Shown in pieces: positions 18,501 through 25,415 of a DNA stretch of 64,000 nt (position 1 is the stretch's first letter; the number at the start of each line of letters is the position of its first letter). The notes beneath the pieces are model-generated. The model was not told the origin of the DNA, searched no databases, and saw only the letters and a program-made list of their open reading frames with translations. The position numbers were made by a program, and so were the translations under genes. Origin of the DNA: W0P28-013 sp051870755 (GTDB taxonomy: Bacteria > Bacteroidota > Bacteroidia > Bacteroidales > Paludibacteraceae); assembly GCA_051870755.1 (NCBI GenBank), contig JBJECE010000018.1:62001-126000 (forward strand), read 5' to 3'.

Positions 18501-21500
18501 AGCAATACGGTGTCTTTTTCGCCTACAAGGTTGGTGGTTATTGTCGTTTCGTCGCCGAAATAGGGCATCGAATTGCCTTGGAAGTCGCGTTGTTTGACTT
18601 CGATTTGCGCACGATAACGTTTGGTAAATACCTGTTTCTGCATGTAAGGCACCGAGTCGGTGTATTCCACCACTTTGTATCCTAACGCTTCGTTGTCAGG
18701 GTCGATCAATGCAGAATCCTGATAGGTGTAGGTTTCGTATGCGGCTCTCACGGCGTTCGTCAAATCGAGGTCGCTCTTGTCGCCGGTAATAGCGTCGTGC
18801 TTATACACGCCCAATGTTACGGTATATTGTTCGGGATATACCGGCGCTACAAATTCACCCGTTTCGTTATTGACATGGATAACGATATTTCCGCTATTGT
18901 AATCGACAGTGGTGGTTTTCGGCGTTTCGCCGGCATGGCTGGTTAGCACATGATGGTCGATGCTTACCGAGTGTCCCAGCGTATCGAGTGCATAGGCCAC
19001 GCGTTTTGGCGTGAGGGTAACGGTCATATTGTCGGACAGGTTGTTTTTCGACAAACCGAAGCCTACGGGATAAGCCTCCTGAACGGGACCGCCGCAGATA
19101 CGTCCGATGTATTGTACTTTGGTGATGTCTTCGAGCAAAAGACCCGTTACTATGTCCTGATAGTTGCGGTCTTGGCCGTTCGATTGCGTGATGCGACCAT
19201 CGTTGAGGAACGTGTGGCCGTCCTTCATAACTCTGACTTCGTGAACGCCCACAGGCACGTTAATTTCAAATTTACCTTCGGCGTCGGTATAAATCCATTC
19301 GCCGTTGGATTTCATGGCTGTTACACCATCGATGGTGAAATATGCTCCCTCAACAGGATAAGTACCGCCTTGATAAACAACTGTACCTTTCACTTTGAAC
19401 GAACTGTTATCCACGAAGTTGACGGTGTGGCTCTGCGTATTGCTGTTGATAAAGCGGATTTCGGACGACGGGTCGAATTGGTGTGTGCCTTTGCGCGGAT
19501 AGAGCGTGTAGGCTGTACCGTTGCCGTAGTAGGGCACGGCGCGTATAGCGTATGTACCCGACACGTCCGTCAAGGCTTTGTAGCCCAACTGATTGATGGA
19601 CGGGCATACGTCGGACAGCGTAACGCCGGACAATGTGCCGTGGTGCTCGTTGTAGTTGCTGCCGACATACGATTGATCGTAGAAGGCTTCGCTGGAGATG
19701 TAGTCGAACGTGTAGTAGGCTGCCAACTTACTCTCGTTGCCTATCAGGTAGCGTGTGTAGTCGGTGGCTATTTCGTGGCTGCTCAAGGCTCTGTTCCAAA
19801 TGCGTACTTCGTCGATGTTACCTTTGTAACTTTCGCCGAGCGTAACCGCATAGGTCGATTTTGTCGGTGCGGTGGAGCAATTCCCCGAGGTCGCAAGGCT
19901 GTCGTTTATATAAAGGTAGATTTTGCCGTCGTCCTTGTCGTACACACCCGACAGGTGCGTGAATTGCGCATCGGACAGGGCTTTCTCGGCACTGATTTTG
20001 GCGGTGCCTACACTGAAATAGGGTTTGCCGGCACTGATGCCCAAATCGTACATGCTTCGTTTGTAGATGATGTGCTGTGTGGTAGCGGACGATACATCAG
20101 CCGGTTTGATCCACGCTTGCAGGGTTACGGGCAAACTGTTGTCGGACAGCAGCGTCGTGTCGTCCACTTTGGCGGTCGAACCCGAACCGCTGAAGTAGAG
20201 GCTTTGGCCGGAAATGTCGTCTGTGGTTTCGAGGCGAACCTCGACGGAATCGACTGCCTGACCGTCCTGGAAAGTTACACGACCATAGAAATCGCCCGTC
20301 GGTGTACGGAAACCGATGGTATAGAGCGTGTCGGCCGACGACAAAACGTTGCCGCCGCAATTCAGCAAACCATAAACACGATATTCGTACATGGTGCCGG
20401 CCAGGCTTGTGGCGTCGTTGATGAGGTAGGTCGATGACGTGCTGCTGGCGCTGACCGATTGCACTTGCTTGAATATATCGTTCGTGTTGTAGATGCGCCG
20501 CTCGATGATGTAGTTGTCGAACGAACCGGTGGTTGACCATGTTAATTCCGTTTTGTCCGAGAAATAGCCTTTGCTGGCATCGAAATCGTCGATGGTGCCA
20601 AGTACGAACGGCGAAATTTCTTCTTCCGTGTAAATCGGCGTAACGGCTTCGAAATTCTCGTTCGGCATGATGGAGAGTTTGTATGTGTAGTTGTTGCACA
20701 AACGTATCATTTTATCCTCGTACTTGCCGGAATTGAAGTCGGCTTTGGTCAGCGTAATTTCGTCGGACGACGAGTAGGTGTTGTTGATACGTGTAAGGGT
20801 GAACCGTGTACCATCGCTCCACACTGAACCCGATGTTTTCCAAGTGATGGTGGCCGTCTTTTGGTCGGACGACAGCGTTACATGGGCGTCGGTCGGGCGT
20901 GCGTGGTTGGTATTTACGGCAAGGTTGCTGATTTTTTTCGTAAAGCAACTCCATGCCGGTTTATCTTTAGTCGTTGCGCGGTAAATCTCGAAGTCGTATA
21001 AGTTGTCTTCGCCCTCTAACAAGTCTACTTGGGCGGAATAACTCGTTACGCCACCTTTGTAGGCCACATATAGGTATTTCGGATAACCGGACATCGTTTT
21101 GCCCTCTAAATCTTTTTTCGTATATTTGATAACGAAATTGTCGGCAATGTAGTCGCTGGCCGGCGCATTCGGTATCGACCATGTGAGTTTGATAACCCTC
21201 TGGCTGAGATTGGCCTCGGCATCAAACTGATCGACCTGCGGATAGGCTGGAATAACAATTTCGGAACTCTGCGTGTCGTATGATATCTTTTTGTTTCCCG
21301 ACGGCGTATAGGTCTGATACACAATCACACGATTGGTAACATTGATATTCAATGGGTTGTTGCCATCCACATAGAGATAGAAAGGACCGCTTGTGGTTGA
21401 ACCACCAACGCTGGTTTTTCCTTCTGTACTTATTTGAGTTTTGCTGGTGTTGCATAGTTTGATGTCGCCGTAAGTGTACGCATTGCCGGAAGCGCTGCGA

Positions 21501-22069
21501 CTCCACGGAATTTTAATGGCCGGACGATTACTCTCGACATCGTAATTGGCTGTAGCCACCGGCGAGGTTACCTGAAATGGCGACCGTTCCCATTGGCACG
21601 AGGTGTTCCATGTTTCGCTGACATCTTGGTCTGCTGTCGCACCGCGGCGCCACCATGTACCGGTCAGTTTGGTGGTTACTTCGGTGTTCATCTGAGCCGA
21701 TGTAATCGGCACATCAAATGAGATGTAATGATTGCCGGAAGTGTTGTCGTTAATGGTTAATCCGCCACTGTTTTGTTTAATCGTTAGAGCACCATCAGAG
21801 CTACAATTGAATTTGATTGTGTATGTGCCGCACGTTATCGTCGCACCATCTTTGTTTTCATCATTGGCAAAGCCGCAGTGGCCGTCGCCTATCGAACCCC
21901 AACTTTGGTAGTAGCGTATTTCATGGTGGATGACGCCTTCGCTCACCTTCCATTCTACTTTACACCAACTGCGGCTCCAATCATCAGTGGCAAAAGCATT
22001 GATGCCTACAAGCATCAGCAGGCATGCCAACACGAGTCTTCGTGTAGAGTTTGTTACTTGTTGTTTCAT
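12524..22069 (-). CDS. Giant (3181-residue) LamG and Fn3-containing surface protein with T9SS tail
   Basis: Signal peptide 1-27 (cut after NAFA). About 270-590: fibronectin type III-like repeats (VIKLTWSIP, ATITWKTSG, TELTWSTTG). Three LamG/concanavalin-like domains: about 620-775, 2098-2250 and 2299-2475, each ending in a D-E/Q-x-R-I/L-W strand (NIDEVRIWNR, KVDQFRIWN, SIDEIRLWK). About 890-955: a carboxypeptidase-regulatory-like beta-sandwich (FKVKGTVVY ... DAEGKFEINVP). About 960-2040 is long and unassigned. About 2600-2692: BACON-like (LPSWLTATPESGTL). Then the C-x-G-V-A module (2698-2780), a GWNWVSFNL/WNYISYLP segment (2805-2985), a weaker second copy of the module (2997-3078), and a T9SS type A tail (3103-3181, IYPIPATTQLTVS). 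LamG and Fn3 domains commonly bind glycans or matrix proteins. No catalytic motif is seen. It is the middle gene of the five-gene operon. Confidence 0.88.
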   Translation of the reverse strand: MKQQVTNSTRRLVLACLLMLVGINAFATDDWSRSWCKVEWKVSEGVIHHEIRYYQSWGSIGDGHCGFANDENKDGATITCGTYTIKFNCSSDGALTIKQNSGGLTINDNTSGNHYISFDVPITSAQMNTEVTTKLTGTWWRRGATADQDVSETWNTSCQWERSPFQVTSPVATANYDVESNRPAIKIPWSRSASGNAYTYGDIKLCNTSKTQISTEGKTSVGGSTTSGPFYLYVDGNNPLNINVTNRVIVYQTYTPSGNKKISYDTQSSEIVIPAYPQVDQFDAEANLSQRVIKLTWSIPNAPASDYIADNFVIKYTKKDLEGKTMSGYPKYLYVAYKGGVTSYSAQVDLLEGEDNLYDFEIYRATTKDKPAWSCFTKKISNLAVNTNHARPTDAHVTLSSDQKTATITWKTSGSVWSDGTRFTLTRINNTYSSSDEITLTKADFNSGKYEDKMIRLCNNYTYKLSIMPNENFEAVTPIYTEEEISPFVLGTIDDFDASKGYFSDKTELTWSTTGSFDNYIIERRIYNTNDIFKQVQSVSASSTSSTYLINDATSLAGTMYEYRVYGLLNCGGNVLSSADTLYTIGFRTPTGDFYGRVTFQDGQAVDSVEVRLETTDDISGQSLYFSGSGSTAKVDDTTLLSDNSLPVTLQAWIKPADVSSATTQHIIYKRSMYDLGISAGKPYFSVGTAKISAEKALSDAQFTHLSGVYDKDDGKIYLYINDSLATSGNCSTAPTKSTYAVTLGESYKGNIDEVRIWNRALSSHEIATDYTRYLIGNESKLAAYYTFDYISSEAFYDQSYVGSNYNEHHGTLSGVTLSDVCPSINQLGYKALTDVSGTYAIRAVPYYGNGTAYTLYPRKGTHQFDPSSEIRFINSNTQSHTVNFVDNSSFKVKGTVVYQGGTYPVEGAYFTIDGVTAMKSNGEWIYTDAEGKFEINVPVGVHEVRVMKDGHTFLNDGRITQSNGQDRNYQDIVTGLLLEDITKVQYIGRICGGPVQEAYPVGFGLSKNNLSDNMTVTLTPKRVAYALDTLGHSVSIDHHVLTSHAGETPKTTTVDYNSGNIVIHVNNETGEFVAPVYPEQYTVTLGVYKHDAITGDKSDLDLTNAVRAAYETYTYQDSALIDPDNEALGYKVVEYTDSVPYMQKQVFTKRYRAQIEVKQRDFQGNSMPYFGDETTITTNLVGEKDTVLLYDAATDKYLFDKPVFTQNETYFFGYEIFEEFLYYTDAIGHIDSTKIDRVPVEDATVGFGSQHFAYSDTLVADENYWQVTIDQPTMDNATGSVNATFVYGESDNPTSVNWENPMGNKNGEAYILGCHQTGVNFVTAGPNKLLTVLRDPPGSNSYSYLEKGTTFTESNTYRGGLEHEGTEIWTEGYNSGAMAITLAVTPGQASGSATTASEAETGVSAGIKQSAQYTGSNTKTTVTTVTQRFQTSDDPLYVGANGDVYVGYSTNITFGSTLVSTIVPKATYDKLGADAYVGTYISNDKYALVQTRGLSMSQSFNTLFAYPQIYLEQTLIPNLEDVRNSLLLLPGTRDEATLQDSAQINNRCYYMSTVPAGDENFGQPGYYNAYLAANKIDSVASINQSIDKWYKVMSDNDSIKATASKLLQNYSFHAGSPIEYSEQYSTIVSSVNSFDITVGAIVSNDFMVNVMGNKTTFAFEEHTGMVQGGEFTDEMEASHAKGFVLAESGDDDYLSVDVLYENNGWKSSDEEYGVSGPGLGSGAANENSVEMKESFPTFVFRTRGGATSCPYEGEYTAVHWKNHETEVIDAATMQLEVPTLSVDKNFQENIPSGEAATFMLHLRNNSETGEDQTFDIIPYDRTNPNGAIITIDGNPLSGSRLAYHVPAGDDLQKTLSVRKGTVLNYDSLGVILISQCQNDPNSFIPLISDTVYVTAHFTPSCTSVRVGAPSNNWTYNTKCAADTIAGIVSHYMPITLTDFDVNYTDFDHIELQYKATSASDDEWVTLAYYYDNDSLVDAMVNKGFNALRIQSENLGNIFYNFHMDELPDQRYDIRAVSFCNINDQLYANESEIVSGIKDMYNPRLFGAAKPANGILTITDEIRLDFNETIADGLLTENNFSVTGIRNGAATNHDVAIQLDGKAAYLSTELSKNYSAKDLTIEGWIKHDYAQNATIFSHGDTRSSLAFSIDAQNYVTVRFGKATVRSSKPTALEAGSWNHVALTYNSATSLLTAYVNWVAVVEATVDDYDGIGFFQIGRDIASETGYFNGKVDQFRIWNACRTAGQLQVNSAIQLSGNDVGLIGYYAMDEARGTATADKARGVNLVLYNAEWALPEGFATRFDGQSGYFEINSSATVCTADMDYTLGFWFKAAAPQVNAIMLSNGDGVNSTSETPKNLFAVGWNAAGELCYRNNGYETIIPGDWADDTWHNFAFTVSRSNGHARIYIDGKMQTYLAADMVGGISSDRIFVGACGWHDIPNDTHMVIDRFFNGSIDEIRLWKLYRTQAQMEQLDDEKLDGSELGLLAYYPFEHYITFQGVPELQYTLKDYVTNDSLLVTRHGNTIQSSDIAPVKTKGAVSKLLYDFVVNNDALIITLKEDDYRIENTIVNFTATDVRDVNGNSILSPITWSAYIDRNQLMWQEDEINIQKKQYDEYTFKVGITNKGGFVQNYTIENLPSWLTATPESGTLNPTKSATIEFSINSGLNVGTYNEVVYLVDAQNVSEPLSINVVVTGEEPTWTVDKNAYEYNSSVFGQMRFEGVFSMDENDILAAFDGKECIGVARTSYNKATDMYYVLLTVYSHTAKSTKPMIFRMYDASTGIIYQAEPSQPITFASQQIVGTPMDPVIFDGGALIFANINLSKGWNWVSFNLANDDLNDINTALAEGTWEDGETVKNLTAFADYVEAKQMWVTGGRLTSFNNSEMYLFHVNADKTLAVSGTEIDPTSLSITIAPNRWNYISYLPQAMLSVKSALAGYDAADGDIIKSQDGFAMYYGNEWIGSLETMQPNEGYMLKSTAATAKKLTYPSKASTVSRAPQYTAHNYPHNMSIVGYSDDVQPTDKLYAVVDGEIRGEATPVVYDNRTLLCISVAGDNTQNEVHFLRVREDGTALSSTTVAYTPDNVSGDPTAPLHIVFDAPSLTTGMTIYPIPATTQLTVSAMVQPNASTRIEIYDVMGKVVYTSAPEKTDGLVLRSINVSSLVEGTYFLRFVHGDEVEVQKFIKF

Positions 22070-22099
22070 ACTTATCTGTTTTTTAGAATTTATTTTCTG

Positions 22100-24670
22100 T
22101 TAAAATGCTATGAGATAACGGATTAACTTTTGTTCCGTTTTGGCGGTCGAAGCCGTGTTGTCCTCGTCCATGTTGAAGGTATAGGCATTTGCCTTATTCG
22201 CTTCGGTCGATGACCAATAAATGCCTGCCGTATTCAACAGCGTAGCCGTCGGCCGCTGGTTGGTGATGTAGGCGTTGATGTCGGTCAGTCTGTTCTGAAT
22301 GCTCACCCATTCGTCTGCCGAAGGTATGTACCAACCGGCTCCTATGGTTTGCGCCTGCTGCAACAGCGGATATTTGGACGGGTCGGCTTGCGCGGCCATT
22401 TTTTGCGTATTGGCACTGCCGTCGTCCATGGAGTTGGCACCTATCGAGTCGGTATCTACCGTGCACCATGCCAATTTGTACTCGGCCAACGTGATGGCAT
22501 AGCCGTGTATGCCGCCCGTGTTGGTGGTATAGACAATGCCGAGCGTGTCGCCGCCCACAATGTACAAATCGCCCGGTTTATAACTGATTTGGTTTTCGTC
22601 TTTGCTGGTCGTTTCTGCCCACGACAGGCGGCGCATCGGGCGCACACCGTATTTGGTGGCTTTCGCATCGTCGAACGCATTGCCTTTGGTTACCGTAAAA
22701 GTTTCGCCACCGGAGGTAGTACTATAATCTTTTGCCGTAACGGCGTAAGCAAAGTCGCGGCCGCTCTCGGTCGATGTCCAATAGACGCTCTGGTTGATGG
22801 CTTTGGCGCCGGGTATGCTGTTGAGTTGCGTGTTGAGTACATCGACATTGGCAACGATGTTCAGCATCTCTTTTTGCGAAGGCAGATACCACGAGTCGCC
22901 GACGGTGGCGCAGGTTTTGAATGCCGGATAGGCTGCTCCCCAGTTGCTTATATTTTTAATGGTGGTCATGTTGGTCAGGCCGTTGTTCTGGCTGGTACTT
23001 TTCGTTTCGGTTGGCAACGTGCCTGTGTAGCCGTCGTTCCAGCAGCCATCTACTGCTAACGGGTCCCACTGCACGGAGGCGAAGTCGGTCAGTCCCACTA
23101 TTTTTGCAAATCGCCCAACGGTCGATAGTTCGCATACGATGCCTTCGGCTTCGCCTGCGGCGTTGAAGTAGATGTCGCCCACTTTGTAGGTGGTGGCGGT
23201 GGTGTTTGCCCAATCGGGTTCAACCCACGCTAATTGGCCGTCCGCTATGGCGAGGAATTGTCCCTCTTCGCCCAACGGCAAGGTCTTCCATTGGGATTCG
23301 CTCCAATAGAGAATGTCGCCTTCGGCCGATCCTTGCGGTCTGCCCGATATATCGTCCCAAACGGGTTTGCTGCCGGCGTCGGGCGCATATTTGGCTATCG
23401 AATCTTGCAGATTCGGTTTGTCGCTCAAATCGTTGTAACTGCCCGAAAATGAGCCGTTTTCCGATAGCGTTGGTTTGTCTGTCAGGTCGTTGTAACTGCC
23501 CGATGTGGCTACTTTGGCCAAGGCGGGCGCGTTTGTCAAGTCGTTGTAACTGCCCGATGTGGCAACGTTGGCCAATGTAGGTTTGTCTTGTAGGTCATCG
23601 TATTTGCCTGTGGTTGCCACGGTTGCGAGCGTCGGTTTGCCGTTCAAGTCGCTGTAGTCGCCCGACGTGGCCACGGTGGCGAGTGCCGGTTTGTCTGTCA
23701 AGTCGTTGTAACTGCCCGATGTGGCTACAACGGCCAAGTCCGGTGAGTTTGTCAAGTCGCTGTAGTTGCCCGAAAATCCGTACACTCTGATAGAGTCTTT
23801 GATGTTCGGTCGTCCGCTCAGGTCGCTGTAGTCGCCCGAGAAAGTGCCGTCTGCCGATAGGCTTGGTCTGTCTGTCAGGTCGTTGTAACTGCCCGAAGTG
23901 GCTACTTTGGCCAAGGTGGGCGCGCCTTGCAGGTCGCTGTAATTGCCTGTAGTTGAAACGGTTGCGAGCGCCGGTTTGTCTTGCAGGTCGTCGTATTTGC
24001 CTGTGGTTGCCACGGTTGCGAACACCGGTTTGCCGTTCAAGTCGCTGTAGTTGCCAGACGTGGCAACGGTTGCGAGTGTCGGTGTGCCTTGCAGGTCGCT
24101 GTACTCGCCCGTAGTGGCCACTGCGGCCAATTCGGGCGTGTTGGTCAAGTCGTTGTAGTTACCCGAAAAACCACCTCCGCCGTACGCAGGAACATCTACC
24201 AAATCGTTGTACGATACAGGCTCGGACAACTTGGCAGCCGTATTGGCGTACAAAGCGTATGGCACGCTCAATAGTTGCGTTGTCGATTGCGTTGTGAACG
24301 AAAACCCGCCGTCAGGGTCAACGGCGATGGTCAAAAAATAAGGACCGTTAGCCCAATCAATCGTAGCGAAATCGCCAATGATGGGTGTCCCAACACCGAG
24401 TTTCAGTGTAACAAGACCGTTGGCATTCGTTTTGCCCGAGAAATTCTCCGAGTAAACCGTTGTGCCGTCGGTACTGCCTTGGAGAATGCTTGCCTGTACC
24501 GTAACGGTACGGTCGGCTGCAATAGTGCCTTGGCTGGTACGAACTACAGCCTGAAAAGTCATGGCTTCGGGTGCTTGCGCAACGCAAAGACTACACCCTG
24601 CTATGACCATCAGGAATAGTAAAAAACTTCTTTTGAAAAGATTTGACTTTGTTGTCATTTTGTTTTGCAT
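22100..24670 (-). CDS. Tail-fibre-like repeat protein with Lcl/FISUMP-type C-terminal domains
   Basis: The 856-residue secreted protein has a signal peptide (about 1-32, SLCVAQ). Residues 33-145 are the N-terminal domain common to Bacteroidota tail-fibre- and collagen-like proteins (AMTFQAVVRTSQG ... LLSVPYALYANTA). Residues 153-446 are about 16 tandem units of mostly 18 residues, consensus YNDLTDKPxLAxVATSGS, like the trimeric shaft repeats of phage tail fibres. Residues about 490-690 and 700-856 are two domains of the DUF1566/FISUMP kind (SWYLPSQKEM ... YWTSTES; GWYIPSADEW ... YWSSTEA). No T9SS tail is present. The start at 24670 directly follows the stop of the upstream gene; ATG 24658 (MTTKSN) is also possible. 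No phage genes are nearby, so a cellular fibre or adhesin is more likely than a prophage part. Confidence 0.85.
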   Translation of the reverse strand: MQNKMTTKSNLFKRSFLLFLMVIAGCSLCVAQAPEAMTFQAVVRTSQGTIAADRTVTVQASILQGSTDGTTVYSENFSGKTNANGLVTLKLGVGTPIIGDFATIDWANGPYFLTIAVDPDGGFSFTTQSTTQLLSVPYALYANTAAKLSEPVSYNDLVDVPAYGGGGFSGNYNDLTNTPELAAVATTGEYSDLQGTPTLATVATSGNYSDLNGKPVFATVATTGKYDDLQDKPALATVSTTGNYSDLQGAPTLAKVATSGSYNDLTDRPSLSADGTFSGDYSDLSGRPNIKDSIRVYGFSGNYSDLTNSPDLAVVATSGSYNDLTDKPALATVATSGDYSDLNGKPTLATVATTGKYDDLQDKPTLANVATSGSYNDLTNAPALAKVATSGSYNDLTDKPTLSENGSFSGSYNDLSDKPNLQDSIAKYAPDAGSKPVWDDISGRPQGSAEGDILYWSESQWKTLPLGEEGQFLAIADGQLAWVEPDWANTTATTYKVGDIYFNAAGEAEGIVCELSTVGRFAKIVGLTDFASVQWDPLAVDGCWNDGYTGTLPTETKSTSQNNGLTNMTTIKNISNWGAAYPAFKTCATVGDSWYLPSQKEMLNIVANVDVLNTQLNSIPGAKAINQSVYWTSTESGRDFAYAVTAKDYSTTSGGETFTVTKGNAFDDAKATKYGVRPMRRLSWAETTSKDENQISYKPGDLYIVGGDTLGIVYTTNTGGIHGYAITLAEYKLAWCTVDTDSIGANSMDDGSANTQKMAAQADPSKYPLLQQAQTIGAGWYIPSADEWVSIQNRLTDINAYITNQRPTATLLNTAGIYWSSTEANKANAYTFNMDEDNTASTAKTEQKLIRYLIAF
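23333..24214 (-). repeat. Tandem 54-bp coding repeats (tail-fibre shaft)
   Basis: About 16 in-frame copies of a roughly 54-base unit coding for YNDLTDKPxLAxVATSG. Most units are exactly 18 residues. Three are longer (GTFSGD, IRVYGFSGN and IAKYAPDAGS variants) and break the array at intervals. Several units share long runs of identical DNA, so copy number may change by recombination or slippage. Confidence 0.9.
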
Positions 24671-25165
24671 TTATTTTTTGATAATTTGGAAAGTATTTTG
24701 TTGTAATTTATCGGCTGTTATCAGGCGCAATAGATATATGCCTGCCGGTAGTGTACTGAAATTCAACGTGAAAGTTGCAGGTTGGCTCGTGGCGCGCATA
24801 ATTATCTGACCATTGCTGCCAATCACTTCGCAATCGATGGGCTGTTCGCCGGTCGTCAGTATATGCAACAAAGCAGATGTAGGGTTGGGATACACACTGA
24901 CATCTGCTTGCAAATTGTTTTCGACGTTCGGAATTTGGTCGATGGTCAACGGATACGTTTGCAACACGCCTATCGTAATCGAGCCTTCGCTGCTCTCGGC
25001 ATAACCGGCCACCGCCTGCCCGATACTGTACGTCATGTCCGGACCATCGGCGCCGGTGGTAACGACCGCCGTCTGAGCCGACAAACACACGCTGACGCAC
25101 AGACAACAAACGAGCGACATGAAACGTTGTGTTCGGCCACTTAAAATTTGTATGCTGTACAACAT
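24671..25165 (-). CDS. Small T9SS-tailed secreted protein, first gene of the surface operon
   Basis: This 164-residue protein has a signal peptide with a basic start (SGRTQR) and hydrophobic core ending at ...SVCLSAQ. A short middle region carries GPDMTYSIGQAVAG and GSITIGVLQTYPLT, a pattern typical of short Bacteroidota proteins that consist of little more than a sorting tail. Residues 90-164 are a T9SS type A domain (VYPNPTSALLHI, then GSNGQIIM and AGIYLLRL). A second possible start is the ATG at codon 16, but the signal peptide is more complete from 25165. Its stop codon is immediately followed by the ATG of the tail-fibre-like gene, so translation is coupled. The role may be to accompany or anchor the larger products; this is inferred from position only. 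Confidence 0.82.
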   Translation of the reverse strand: MLYSIQILSGRTQRFMSLVCCLCVSVCLSAQTAVVTTGADGPDMTYSIGQAVAGYAESSEGSITIGVLQTYPLTIDQIPNVENNLQADVSVYPNPTSALLHILTTGEQPIDCEVIGSNGQIIMRATSQPATFTLNFSTLPAGIYLLRLITADKLQQNTFQIIKK

Positions 25166-25190
25166 AATTTTTACCTTAAAAATTCGGCTG

Positions 25191-25198
25191 CAAAGTTA
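25191..25198 (-). promoter_or_regulatory. -7 box of the five-gene surface operon
   Basis: On the minus strand TAACTTTG matches TAnnTTTG and lies 25 bases before the start codon at 25165. No good TTG is present at -33; the region upstream is very AT-rich and includes a 14-base homopolymer. Confidence 0.6.
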
Positions 25199-25245
25199 CA
25201 TAAAATTTTTGATATTATGTACGATTTTGGCTAAATTTTTTAGCA

Positions 25246-25259
25246 TTTTTTTTTTTTTT
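25246..25259. repeat. Homopolymer of 14 T (plus strand) between two divergent promoters
   Basis: Fourteen consecutive T bases lie about 50 bases upstream of the -7 box of the minus-strand operon and about 100 bases before the -33 box of the plus-strand 1520-residue gene. Such tracts can bend DNA or change length by slippage. It is the longest single-base run I noticed in the window. Confidence 0.9.
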
Positions 25260-25359
25260 GAAACTATTTAATTTTATAGAATTATTTAATAATCAAATTA
25301 TTAGTGGTTTTTATAGTCAATTTATGCACCAAAATGCGAAAAATACGTAAAAACTCGTA

Positions 25360-25390
25360 TTGTGATAATCAATATTTTGTTGTAACTTTG
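25360..25390 (+). promoter_or_regulatory. Promoter of the 1520-residue secreted protein
   Basis: TTG at 25360-25362 and TAACTTTG at 25383-25390 are 20 bases apart, a good -33/-7 match. Transcription would start near 25395, about 20 bases before the ATG at 25416. Confidence 0.75.
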
Positions 25391-25415
25391 TGGCGTAATC
25401 TTAATATGTTTAATT

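Noticed and set aside
12734..20437. Several open frames of 470-600 codons on the plus strand opposite the giant surface gene
   Set aside because: They exist because the codon bias of the long minus-strand gene avoids stops in the complementary frame. The translations have no family pattern and no promoters.
23333..24214. CRISPR-like regular repeat array
   Set aside because: The 54-base units are continuous, in frame and encode YNDLTDKP-type peptides; there are no spacers and no cas genes.
22100..24670. Prophage tail-fibre gene
   Set aside because: No capsid, terminase, portal, integrase or lysis genes are in the neighbourhood, and the signal peptide and operon partners point to a cellular surface protein.
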